This document shows positions 35,705 through 43,535 of a stretch of DNA of 64,000 bases, one piece after another. The position numbers and the translations under genes are program-made. The stretch is from Chitinophagaceae bacterium (GTDB lineage: Bacteria; Bacteroidota; Bacteroidia; Chitinophagales; Chitinophagaceae): positions 62,001 through 126,000 of the forward strand of contig CANGIY010000009.1 of NCBI GenBank assembly GCA_947454235.1, written 5' to 3'. A model generated the notes under the pieces. That model was given only the letters and a program-made list of their open reading frames with translations. It was not told the origin of the DNA and did not search any database. Position 1 is the stretch's first letter, and each line of letters opens with the position of its first letter.

Positions 35705-36736
35705 TTATTTTACATTTTCGTAGAAATATCCTGCATCAAAAACAGTATCGGTATCGTTAGTGCGCACCGAATAGGTAAAGCCTTTTTGCAAGGCCCATGC
35801 GCCCACAACCCCGGCTTTGTTCACTGCCAGAAAGCCCACCTGTATGTTTTTCGCTTTTTCAGGATTGAATTTCACCAATCGTTCAACTGCCTTTTTGCAA
35901 GCTTCGGTAGGGGAATGCCCGTGTCGCATCAGTTCTACAACAAGGTGCGAACCCACACACCGAATCACTTCTTCGCCTACACCCGTGCTGGTAGCGGCAC
36001 CAATTTCATTATCAACAAACAATCCGGCGCCAATAATTGGCGAGTCGCCCACGCGTCCGCGCAGTTTAAATGCCATGCCACTAGTGGTACATGCACCACT
36101 CACCCTGCCCTTACTGTCGATAGCCAGCATACCAATGGTATCGTGGTTGCGCTCATCGCCGGGGAACGGTTTAGTGCCCTTGTTTTCTATATTCATTACA
36201 GGCTCATACTTTGATGTTTTGAGCCAATCTTCCCATTCTTTTTTGCTCTTTTCAGTGAGCAGATTCTCTTTTTTAAAGCCATTTTCCAGCGCAAACTGCA
36301 AGGCACCCTCACCCACCAACATCACATGCTGTGTTTTTTCCATCACTTTGCGTGCTACCGAAATAGGGTGAACAATGTGTTCCAGACATGCCACAGAGCC
36401 GCAGCGGTACTGGTCGTCCATAATGCAGGCATCGAGCGTTACATGCCCGTCACGGTCGGGGCGACCACCCAGCCCAACGCTTTGATTGGTGGGGTCGGCT
36501 TCAGGCACCCATACTCCTTGCTCAACCGCATCGAGCGAGTGACCGTCGGCGGCCAGTACTTTCCAGGCAGCGGCATTGGCTTCCTTACCAAAGTTCCAGG
36601 TAGAGACCACAACAGGTACTGTACCTTTTTCCCTTGGTTCAGGTGCTTCAGCAGCCTGAACATTGATTTTACCCGAGGCAACAATACCCGCAGCCCCCAA
36701 AGCAGACATTCTTAAAAATCTCCTGCGATTTTGCAT
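35705..36736 (-). CDS. Glycosylasparaginase (N4-(beta-N-acetylglucosaminyl)-L-asparaginase), Tat-exported
   Basis: A 343-residue N-terminal-nucleophile hydrolase. The precursor is expected to cut itself before the threonine in NHDTIGMLAID (near residue 200), giving the alpha and beta chains seen in the Elizabethkingia enzyme. RVGDSPIIGAGLFVDNEIGAATSTG contains the substrate-binding R and D and the TSTG turn. The N-terminus NRRRFLRMSALGAAG is a twin-arginine signal. It cleaves the sugar-asparagine bond of degraded N-glycoproteins, probably in the periplasm. The ATG at 36736 places the Tat motif at residue 3. Confidence 0.92.
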   Translation of the reverse strand: MQNRRRFLRMSALGAAGIVASGKINVQAAEAPEPREKGTVPVVVSTWNFGKEANAAAWKVLAADGHSLDAVEQGVWVPEADPTNQSVGLGGRPDRDGHVTLDACIMDDQYRCGSVACLEHIVHPISVARKVMEKTQHVMLVGEGALQFALENGFKKENLLTEKSKKEWEDWLKTSKYEPVMNIENKGTKPFPGDERNHDTIGMLAIDSKGRVSGACTTSGMAFKLRGRVGDSPIIGAGLFVDNEIGAATSTGVGEEVIRCVGSHLVVELMRHGHSPTEACKKAVERLVKFNPEKAKNIQVGFLAVNKAGVVGAWALQKGFTYSVRTNDTDTVFDAGYFYENVK

Positions 36737-36776
36737 AAATAAGATTTGAACCAAGTTATAAATTTTTACCGTAACC

Positions 36777-36833
36777 ACCCCAAAACCCATAAAAAAAACC
36801 ACGCCGAAAGCGTGGTTTTTGAAGTATTGTGTG
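36777..36833. repeat. 57-bp direct repeat, copy 1 (contains terminator)
   Basis: Identical in all 57 bases to 38298-38354. It starts ACCCCAAAACCC, includes the hairpin at 36794-36820 and ends GAAGTATTGTGTG just before the end of the three-unit repeat gene. Confidence 0.95.
36794..36820 (-). terminator. Terminator after the three-unit CxGxG[IL]C gene
   Basis: Arms AAAAACCACGC and GCGTGGTTTTT (11 bp) enclose the loop CGAAA. It has T runs on both sides and may serve both strands. Confidence 0.9.
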
Positions 36834-36843
36834 GTAGTGAGTG

Positions 36844-38172
36844 TTATAATTGTACACCCAAAACCAAAGTGTAAGTATCGCCATTCAGCGTCAAACTATT
36901 CACCGCAGGGTCTGAAACAATTTTTGCGGTTGCAGGCAGACCTAGTTTTCGAAAAACTGCATCGGTTAAAGGGTAAGCATTAGCAAATTGGTACTTTACT
37001 GGAGTAGGAGTATTTTGAGAACTAACAATGCTATTTAAATAAATAAACTCATTTGGGTCGTTTTGGTTTACTTCGGTAGCACTAAAAGTCAAAGTTATTT
37101 GATTAGGTGTGCTAGGATCGTATTTTAAAGCGGTTTTTATTTCAGTTGCATCGCCAATAGTTCCATCTATTATTTTGTGTTTGCATAATCCCCCTCCGAC
37201 GCACACGGAGCCACTTGACGGCTTGTTGCCATAGGATACAGTTAGTTGAATTGTACCACCGTTTCCCCCACGGCTAATTGGTAATTCAATTGTGAGTGCA
37301 TCTCCGTTTTGAGTAAGTGTTGCAGGAGTAAGCCCCATAATAAAAGCACCTGCCCCCAAACCAAGTGCTGCAAAATCTGGTGCATCAAGTGCATAGTCGG
37401 TTGGGAACATGTAAGGCGTAGGGTTAGCTGTATTTTGGCTAGCTAAAATGCCTGTCAAAAATGCGTACTGGCTAGGATCAGCAACCGCCATTTCAGCCAT
37501 TGAAAAAGTGATTTTTAATATATAAGGGTTTTTAGTGTCGTATGAAAAAGTCGAGTATACAGATTTTGTTGGTAATGGTGTAGTGTTGACCGCAACACGC
37601 ATGCACAGCCCGCCTCCAGTGCAACTACCCCCACCAGCTGGAGGATTACCGTAAGATACACCTAAAGTAATATTCCTTTCGGATATACCATTATCTGCAA
37701 TAGTCATATTGATGGTTACATCATCACCTATTTGATAAATAGATTCTGGTTTGTTGCCAACTATGTGGGCGTTACCGTTCAAACCTAAGGCTGCAAATTC
37801 CGAACCAGTCAAGGAAACATCGTTGGTGAAAATATATGGTTCAGGAGTAGGGGTAGACTGAGAAGCAAGAATCGAGGAAACATTGGCGTATTGAATCGGG
37901 TCGTTTGATAACAGGTCACTCATAGAAAAAGTGAATGACACCTGGGTAGGGTTGGATGGATTGTACTTGACGGTTGTATTCACTGCAGTTGCCGGAGCAT
38001 TACTAGCATCTGCTGCATAGGTGCCACAAATTCCGGAGCCGCTACAGCTTCCATTGTTAGTTCCACCATAAGAAACGAGCACTTGTACGTTTTTGTCGTT
38101 GGGGTCTGCTTGCGCTGGTTTGCCGAAGAGCATCAATACCGGCAGCATAAAAATCAGATAAGCTTTTTTCAT
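36844..38172 (-). CDS. Secreted protein of three CxGxG[IL]C repeat units, unknown family
   Basis: A 442-residue protein with a signal peptide (residues 1-22, ending PAQA). The rest is three tandem units of about 135 residues. Each begins with a VSYG strand, then a loop with CxGxG[IL]C (CSGSGIC, CTGGGLC, CVGGGLC), a central FSxxEM/DL-type helix, and ends near SQ.T..P.PY.F....L....F..LGL. I do not recognise the unit. The two cysteines per loop could form a disulfide or bind metal; this is a guess. The gene is bounded by two copies of a 57-bp repeat and is followed upstream on the minus strand by a single-unit paralogue. Confidence 0.85.
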   Translation of the reverse strand: MKKAYLIFMLPVLMLFGKPAQADPNDKNVQVLVSYGGTNNGSCSGSGICGTYAADASNAPATAVNTTVKYNPSNPTQVSFTFSMSDLLSNDPIQYANVSSILASQSTPTPEPYIFTNDVSLTGSEFAALGLNGNAHIVGNKPESIYQIGDDVTINMTIADNGISERNITLGVSYGNPPAGGGSCTGGGLCMRVAVNTTPLPTKSVYSTFSYDTKNPYILKITFSMAEMAVADPSQYAFLTGILASQNTANPTPYMFPTDYALDAPDFAALGLGAGAFIMGLTPATLTQNGDALTIELPISRGGNGGTIQLTVSYGNKPSSGSVCVGGGLCKHKIIDGTIGDATEIKTALKYDPSTPNQITLTFSATEVNQNDPNEFIYLNSIVSSQNTPTPVKYQFANAYPLTDAVFRKLGLPATAKIVSDPAVNSLTLNGDTYTLVLGVQL

Positions 38173-38297
38173 GTTGTAAAATGTTTTGATTACTCTAAAA
38201 GTAGCAAAAATGATAACAAATAATCTGTGCTCACATGTATATTTTATTCATTCACTTGAACAGCTTACATATTAACCGAGCATTAACAACGCATTTT

Positions 38298-38354
38298 ACC
38301 CCAAAACCCATAAAAAAAACCACGCCGAAAGCGTGGTTTTTGAAGTATTGTGTG
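38298..38354. repeat. 57-bp direct repeat, copy 2 (contains terminator)
   Basis: Exact copy of 36777-36833, placed just after the single-unit paralogue gene. The two copies are 1521 bases apart. Confidence 0.95.
38315..38341 (-). terminator. Terminator after the single-unit CxGxG[IL]C gene
   Basis: Same 11-bp stem and CGAAA loop as at 36794-36820. Confidence 0.9.
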
Positions 38355-38360
38355 TGGGGG

Positions 38361-38852
38361 TTATTGCGTAATATCCATGATAATTTCTACAGAGTCTCCC
38401 TTACAAGTCAATACTTCTTCGACATTAGGCTTTATCGTCGCTGTAGGCTTCAATCCCAACGGTTTAAAAACAACATCACTTAAAGGATAGGCTTTTGTGA
38501 ATTTGTACTTAATTGGAGTTGCTGTTGGTAAGGATGCAATAATTTTTGTTAAAGAGTCATACTCCTGGATATCAGCAGCCTGAACTTTCGAGAGTAAAAA
38601 TGAAAGTTTGATTTTTGATGGATTGTTTGAGTCATAAGTAAAAGTCGTTAAGACGCCATGTGCAAGATTTCCATTAATGTCAACATGGTTACAAATACCA
38701 CACCCAGTGCATTGTCCGCCCTGTGGTGGTGGATTTCCATAGGCAACTATTGCTTGGATTGATGTAAGACCTTTATTACCACCAGAGTCAGTTCCACAAC
38801 TGAAGAACAAAACTAAAAAAGAAAGAAGTAGACTAAGTTTTATGATTTTCAT
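38361..38852 (-). CDS. Lipoprotein with one CxGxG[IL]C unit
   Basis: A 163-residue protein. The signal peptide ends LFFSC, so it is a probable lipoprotein, unlike its three-unit neighbour. After a GTDSGGNKG linker it has a single unit (VAYGNPPPQGGQCTGCGIC ... TPIKYKFTKAYPLSDVVFKPLGL, read in part). By eye it is closest to the third unit of the neighbour (KYQFANAYPLTDAVFRKLGL). Together with the shared terminator this indicates duplication of the 3' end of the gene. It is AT-rich: 17 of 60 bases are G or C in 38581-38640. The TPR gene is divergent, 48 bases away. Confidence 0.8.
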   Translation of the reverse strand: MKIIKLSLLLSFLVLFFSCGTDSGGNKGLTSIQAIVAYGNPPPQGGQCTGCGICNHVDINGNLAHGVLTTFTYDSNNPSKIKLSFLLSKVQAADIQEYDSLTKIIASLPTATPIKYKFTKAYPLSDVVFKPLGLKPTATIKPNVEEVLTCKGDSVEIIMDITQ

Positions 38853-38900
38853 CCCGAATTTTTTTGTTAAAGATAATATTTTTTAACTTCAACCACGCGA

Positions 38901-40598
38901 ATGAATCAGATTTCAAATATTTTTAGATTGATAATTTTAAGTTGTTGCTTGTTTCTAGGAATATGTAAAGATACAAGTGCTCAAATTAATAAAAGTATCA
39001 GTCGACCAGATTCCGTAACCCTTGAATTGTTGCTACATTCAAATTGTGACAGCATGACTGATGTCTTAAGTAAGCTAAAAAAATTAGAAAAAAATTTTGA
39101 AGAAAATAATGAATATAGTTTGTTGTATCAATGTGAACTTGGAATTGGGCACTTTTATATTAAATGTGAACCAAATTCTGAGTTAGCGAATTATTATTTC
39201 GCAAATGCCTGCAAAGTTGCATTAGAAATTTGCGACACTGGAAAATATTATAACGGAATACTCGCGATATACAATACTTATCGGCAATCTCAAAAAATCG
39301 ATTCCACCTATATATATCTACATAAAATTCTTTCGTTAAACTTGAATGATTCTCAAAGAGTTAATGCGCTAGGATGTGCCGGTGATTTTTTTTTTAGCAT
39401 TGGCGATTATCGCAACTCACTGCTATATTTTGATAGTACGATTAGGGTCATTCAGTCAATACATTTCAACCGTAAATGGACGCTGAACGATACTTTTTCT
39501 TATGCTGCAACTTTGCTAAACATTGGGGTGATTTATAGTAGAATAAAAGACAAGAACGCAAGCTTAGTCAAATTTTACACAGCACTTGAATTAGGATTAA
39601 GAACACAAAACACGACAATTCAGTTCCTGTCAAATTTAGAAATCGGTAAAATTTTTTACTCGACAAATAAGACTGACTCAGCACTCGTTAGTTTACTAAG
39701 TGCATATCGAATTTGTAAATCCACACTTTCCACCGAATACGCCTCCGAAACCGCTAACCTCCTCGCAGAATGTTACCTGAAAAAGGGCGACTTAACGCAG
39801 GCGATGGCGTACAATGAGGAGAGCCGCAAACTGGCGGAGAGCCGGCAGTACACCAAGCAATTGGCTCTGTGCGATATCACTGAGGGAAAAATAAATACGC
39901 AACAGAAAAAGTTTGTGCCGGCTGTGGCTTTGTTCAAAAAAGGGTTGGCAATAGCTACCGAGGCGCGCGACCTGGAGATACAGAAATCGGCATGGGAGGC
40001 ACTGAGTGATGCCTACACGGGGCTTGACAAACCGGCATTGGCACTGGAAGCATTCAAGAACTTTATTACCCTCAAAGACAGTTTGTTCAGCATTGAAAAA
40101 TCGAATGAACTGGTGCGGATGGACTTAGAAGCCACCTACAGCCGCAAGCAGCTCGAAGACAGTATTTCCCACGAACACAAGGCAGCCGCCATTCGGTTGG
40201 AATTACAAAAGCAGAGGGTGGTTACTTATACTGGCTTTGCGGGTATTGTACTGGTGGGGGTTCTGGCGTTTTTCATTTACCGCAACTACAACACACAAAA
40301 GAAGTACAACGACCTCCTCAACAAAGAAAAGGAACGCCACCTTGCGCACATCGAGGCACAAAGCCATGTGCTCTCTGATATCGCGTTCACGCAGGCACAT
40401 GAAATACGAGGCCCTATAGCCACCCTGCTCGGGCTCACCCAAATCCTCAATACCGATGATCCCGCCGACCCTGAGAATAAACAAATACTGGATGGCATAG
40501 TAAGCGTCACCGAGCGCCTCGATAAAACCGTTCAGGAGGTAATAGGCAAAGAAAACCAGGTGAGCGCTGCCGGCAAAGACATTGGCAAGAAATCATAG
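38901..40598 (+). CDS. TPR protein with membrane segment and histidine-kinase H-box but no ATPase domain
   Basis: A 565-residue protein: signal peptide (to about residue 28), TPR-like helices to about residue 400, a coiled segment, one membrane helix near residues 435-455 (TYTGFAGIVLVGVLAFFIY) and a cytoplasmic coil ending in AHEIRGPIATLLGLTQIL, a HisKA-type H-box with the phosphorylatable histidine. The protein stops about 60 residues later, so no N/G-box ATPase domain exists. It may accept phosphate from another kinase or only dimerise. Base composition jumps near 39720 from AT-rich to mixed without breaking the frame. The 3' end overlaps the convergent ligase gene by 6 bases. Confidence 0.8.
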   Translation: MNQISNIFRLIILSCCLFLGICKDTSAQINKSISRPDSVTLELLLHSNCDSMTDVLSKLKKLEKNFEENNEYSLLYQCELGIGHFYIKCEPNSELANYYFANACKVALEICDTGKYYNGILAIYNTYRQSQKIDSTYIYLHKILSLNLNDSQRVNALGCAGDFFFSIGDYRNSLLYFDSTIRVIQSIHFNRKWTLNDTFSYAATLLNIGVIYSRIKDKNASLVKFYTALELGLRTQNTTIQFLSNLEIGKIFYSTNKTDSALVSLLSAYRICKSTLSTEYASETANLLAECYLKKGDLTQAMAYNEESRKLAESRQYTKQLALCDITEGKINTQQKKFVPAVALFKKGLAIATEARDLEIQKSAWEALSDAYTGLDKPALALEAFKNFITLKDSLFSIEKSNELVRMDLEATYSRKQLEDSISHEHKAAAIRLELQKQRVVTYTGFAGIVLVGVLAFFIYRNYNTQKKYNDLLNKEKERHLAHIEAQSHVLSDIAFTQAHEIRGPIATLLGLTQILNTDDPADPENKQILDGIVSVTERLDKTVQEVIGKENQVSAAGKDIGKKS

Positions 40599-42080
40599 GT
40601 TGATTGCTGTTGGTTGCAGTGTCGAAGTTTCCACTAACGCCTTTTTATCAATCTTGCCAATAGCAGTCAAGGGTAGAGCGTCGCAAATGGTAATAGAAAC
40701 CGGCATCTGATGGCGGGAAAGGGTAGATCGCAACCCATCGAGTAACATTGATTCATTGCTGCTTTGCCCTATATCGAGCACCACAAAAGCCCTAAATCGT
40801 GCATGAAAATCATCATCGGCAATAGATACAACTGCTGCTTCAGCAACATGAGGTAAGTGTAATAGAGCATGTTCAACATCGGTGGCATAGGCATTTTCGC
40901 CCCCCGAAACTATCATATCATCGGCTCGCCCCTTGAGGTAGTAAAACCCATTTTCATCTATGTGGCAAATATCACCTGTATCAATGTTGCGACTATGCAG
41001 CATTCCCCACTTACTTTGAATGATCAGTGTTCCGGTGGGTGATAGTGTTGCACGCACTCCCGGTAGCGGCTTCCCAATGGTTTCGGGGTGTAGCGCCAGC
41101 ATGGCAGGGGTAGCCATCATACAAAACCCTGCTTCAGAAGAACCGTATAAATTATACACCACTTGCCCGAATCGCTCCAATAGCTTTGTAGCAAGTGTAC
41201 CCGGCAATGGCGCTCCTCCGGTTATAATGCACTTGATATTGGCATTAGAAGGGATTTGCTCTATACAACGCTGAAAGACCGTAGGCACACCCACCCATAC
41301 ATCGGCACCGCCCGATTTTATGACGTCCAGCGTTTCGGTAATATCAAACTGACTGGTCAGGCTGATTTCCATACCCAGTGTAACTGCCATCAATAAAGAC
41401 GCCAGTCCGAAGCCATGAAAAAGCGGCAAACTGATGTAAATAGACTTGTGGTTATTGATGTTGCAATTGCGTACAATGGCTTTAAAAGGTTGCAGATATT
41501 GCATAATACCTGCGTTCCTCGTTGCAGCTTTTTGTCCGCCCGTAGTACCACCGGTGAGTATTGTTATAGCTGCCCTTTTTTTATTGCTTTCAAAACCCGT
41601 ATTGCCCTGTTGCGCACGTTCTATGGTTGAAAACGCAATCACTTTCACGCCGTCTAGCGACAATTGAAGCGAATCAGTGATTAATACTTCAATACTGTGT
41701 TTTGTCAATAATTCCAGCAACTGCACCAAGGGTGTACCGGGGTTTACTAATACTACGTCATACCCAAGATAGTTGGCAGCAAAAGTGGCTTGCATGAACG
41801 ATACAGGATTGGCACACGCAACAGCCACTTTTAATGCTGTTTGCCTGCCGCAATAGCTGTGTAATTTGCCCGCCCATTGCAATGTATTTGTGTACAATTC
41901 GCCATAGGTAATGCTGTTTGTTCCGTGTTTTATCGCTGTTCTTTCAGGAAATTGTGCTGCACCGTATTGCAACAAAGCAATCATACTATACCCCGAACTT
42001 TTTACAGCCCGCCTCAGATTCATTAATCCGAAAAAGGTGAAAAGTCCATTTTTGCGCAATTCATTGAGGGTGTATAGCAT
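40593..42080 (-). CDS. AMP-binding acyl-CoA ligase-like enzyme
   Basis: A 495-residue ANL superfamily adenylate-forming enzyme. The phosphate loop is ITILTGGTTGGQKAA, the adenine/acid region is YGSSEAGF, the hinge is GRADDMIVSGGENAYATDVE with TGDICHIDENG before it, and the catalytic lysine is in PLTAIGKIDKK. These enzymes activate a carboxylate, here probably a fatty acid, with ATP and usually pass it to CoA. The start is uncertain. I use the ATG at 42080; a TTG at 42122 and sense codons to about 42161 are open upstream without an ATG. Confidence 0.88.
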   Translation of the reverse strand: MLYTLNELRKNGLFTFFGLMNLRRAVKSSGYSMIALLQYGAAQFPERTAIKHGTNSITYGELYTNTLQWAGKLHSYCGRQTALKVAVACANPVSFMQATFAANYLGYDVVLVNPGTPLVQLLELLTKHSIEVLITDSLQLSLDGVKVIAFSTIERAQQGNTGFESNKKRAAITILTGGTTGGQKAATRNAGIMQYLQPFKAIVRNCNINNHKSIYISLPLFHGFGLASLLMAVTLGMEISLTSQFDITETLDVIKSGGADVWVGVPTVFQRCIEQIPSNANIKCIITGGAPLPGTLATKLLERFGQVVYNLYGSSEAGFCMMATPAMLALHPETIGKPLPGVRATLSPTGTLIIQSKWGMLHSRNIDTGDICHIDENGFYYLKGRADDMIVSGGENAYATDVEHALLHLPHVAEAAVVSIADDDFHARFRAFVVLDIGQSSNESMLLDGLRSTLSRHQMPVSITICDALPLTAIGKIDKKALVETSTLQPTAINL

Positions 42081-42261
42081 ACTGCTTGCAGATAGGTCAA
42101 CAAGATACCTTAAGCCCGGCAATATTATTTCCTCTTCACAAAACTTTATCCGTTCAAATACTTTTTAGCTTGCTATTGCGTTTCATACAGGCACTAAATT
42201 TTCCGTTTTTGAAAATTCAGTGTAATTTCGGCATCACAATTCCTCATACGCTGAACCATCC

Positions 42262-42933
42262 ATGAAAAAAGTCCTGTTCATAGTCGCCATGTTATGGAAT
42301 GTGCAGTTAACACTGGCACAGTCTGCTGACATTATGGTCTGGAACAAATGGTGTACACGCACCGACACAGCCATTCTTTATCCCACAGGTAACAATGAGG
42401 TTTTAATAGTGGCTGAAGGCATGGATCCCAAAGACATTGTAGTAAAAAGCCTCGACCATGCCCTCAAAATTTCGGCTCCCGACTACAAAGGCGATACGAT
42501 ATCATTCCTTGCAATGCCCTACCCAAAGTATGGTCACCGCTTGCGCCTGAGCATCACCAGCAAGAAGACAAAAAAGGAACTCAAGCAGGTTAGTTTTAGT
42601 TGTGGCGAAGAGCCGGTACCTATTGCGCAACTGGGTACGGTAAGCAAGAACGAAGCCCACAAGAAAGACATAAATGGCCAGGCATTTTTGCGCGTAGTAT
42701 TTGATAACTCATTGTACTGCTACCCGTATAAAGTGAAGGGCTACACATTCAAAACCCGCATTGCCGGTAAAGATTATGTGATTCCGGTTAAAGGTTTCTA
42801 TCTCACCAAGGAGATTCAAACCATACTCACCAATGCCCCCGTTGGTACGTTTATGGAGTTTGTAGATATTGAAGCCGCCTGTGCGCAATGTAATCCGCGT
42901 AAGCTACCCGATATCCGTTTCTGGATGCGATAA
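42262..42933 (+). CDS. Secreted protein resembling the C-terminal domains of GldM
   Basis: A 223-residue protein with a signal peptide ending TLAQ. The layout resembles the periplasmic C-terminal half of the T9SS component GldM: LYPTGNNEVLIVAEGMDPKDI (a strand pair introducing 'Y.G..N.v.I...G'), then FSCGEEPVPIAQLG (compare FRVKxxPDPxAxxG), then VKGFYLTKE and MEFVDIEAACAQCNPRKLPDIRFWMR (in part; compare FEDIxAxGPDGxxRxLxxI). It lacks the membrane helix of GldM and lies alone. The match is by eye, so the relation could be one of fold only. Confidence 0.5.
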   Translation: MKKVLFIVAMLWNVQLTLAQSADIMVWNKWCTRTDTAILYPTGNNEVLIVAEGMDPKDIVVKSLDHALKISAPDYKGDTISFLAMPYPKYGHRLRLSITSKKTKKELKQVSFSCGEEPVPIAQLGTVSKNEAHKKDINGQAFLRVVFDNSLYCYPYKVKGYTFKTRIAGKDYVIPVKGFYLTKEIQTILTNAPVGTFMEFVDIEAACAQCNPRKLPDIRFWMR

Positions 42934-42936
42934 ACA

Positions 42937-43449
42937 TCATTTTTTCACCGCCCCTTCAAAATGCAATGCGCCACCATTGGTGCAATAGCGTTGACCTGTG
43001 GGTGCGGGTCCATCATCAAATACGTGACCGATGTGCCCATGGCAGCGACCACACATAATTTCGGTGCGCACCATGCCATGCGATTTGTCGACGCTGGTAA
43101 TTATGCTGCTGTCGTTGAAAGGTTGGTAAAAGCTAGGCCATCCGCAACCGCTTTCAAATTTCCCGTCCGACTTAAACAAAGGGTTACCGCAAGCAGCGCA
43201 GTAGTAAGTACCGGCTGCATCGTTATGCAGGTATTGTCCTGTACCCGGCGCTTCAGTTTGTTTATTGCGCAAGATGTTGTAGGTGTTTTCCGGCAATACC
43301 TTTTTCCATTCGCTGTCAGGTAGATTCATTTTTGAACTGCCTTTGTGTGTGTAATAAGGATTTGGCTTTGACGCTTTTTGTTGTGCCTCAGAGCATGAAG
43401 TAATTCCGAATACGAGTGCTGCCACCAGGGCAATGTTGTTGAGTCTCAT
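42937..43449 (-). CDS. msrB: Peptide-methionine (R)-S-oxide reductase, lipoprotein form
   Basis: A 170-residue protein. The signal region ends GITSC, a lipobox, so the enzyme is envelope-anchored. The MsrB domain shows zinc ligands CAACG and CGRCHGH, the GCGWPSF motif and the catalytic cysteine in RYCTNGGALHF. The last motif differs from the common RYCINSASL/RYCMNSxxL. It reduces methionine-R-sulfoxide in proteins, here as defence of envelope proteins. It is convergent with the GldM-like gene with 3 bases between. Confidence 0.95.
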   Translation of the reverse strand: MRLNNIALVAALVFGITSCSEAQQKASKPNPYYTHKGSSKMNLPDSEWKKVLPENTYNILRNKQTEAPGTGQYLHNDAAGTYYCAACGNPLFKSDGKFESGCGWPSFYQPFNDSSIITSVDKSHGMVRTEIMCGRCHGHIGHVFDDGPAPTGQRYCTNGGALHFEGAVKK

Positions 43450-43535
43450 TTTAATTGGTATTTATTAAATCAACGAACCCCACACAAAAACGGTTTTAGT
43501 AGCATTGCATTTTTAGAAAACCATAACAATTGCCG

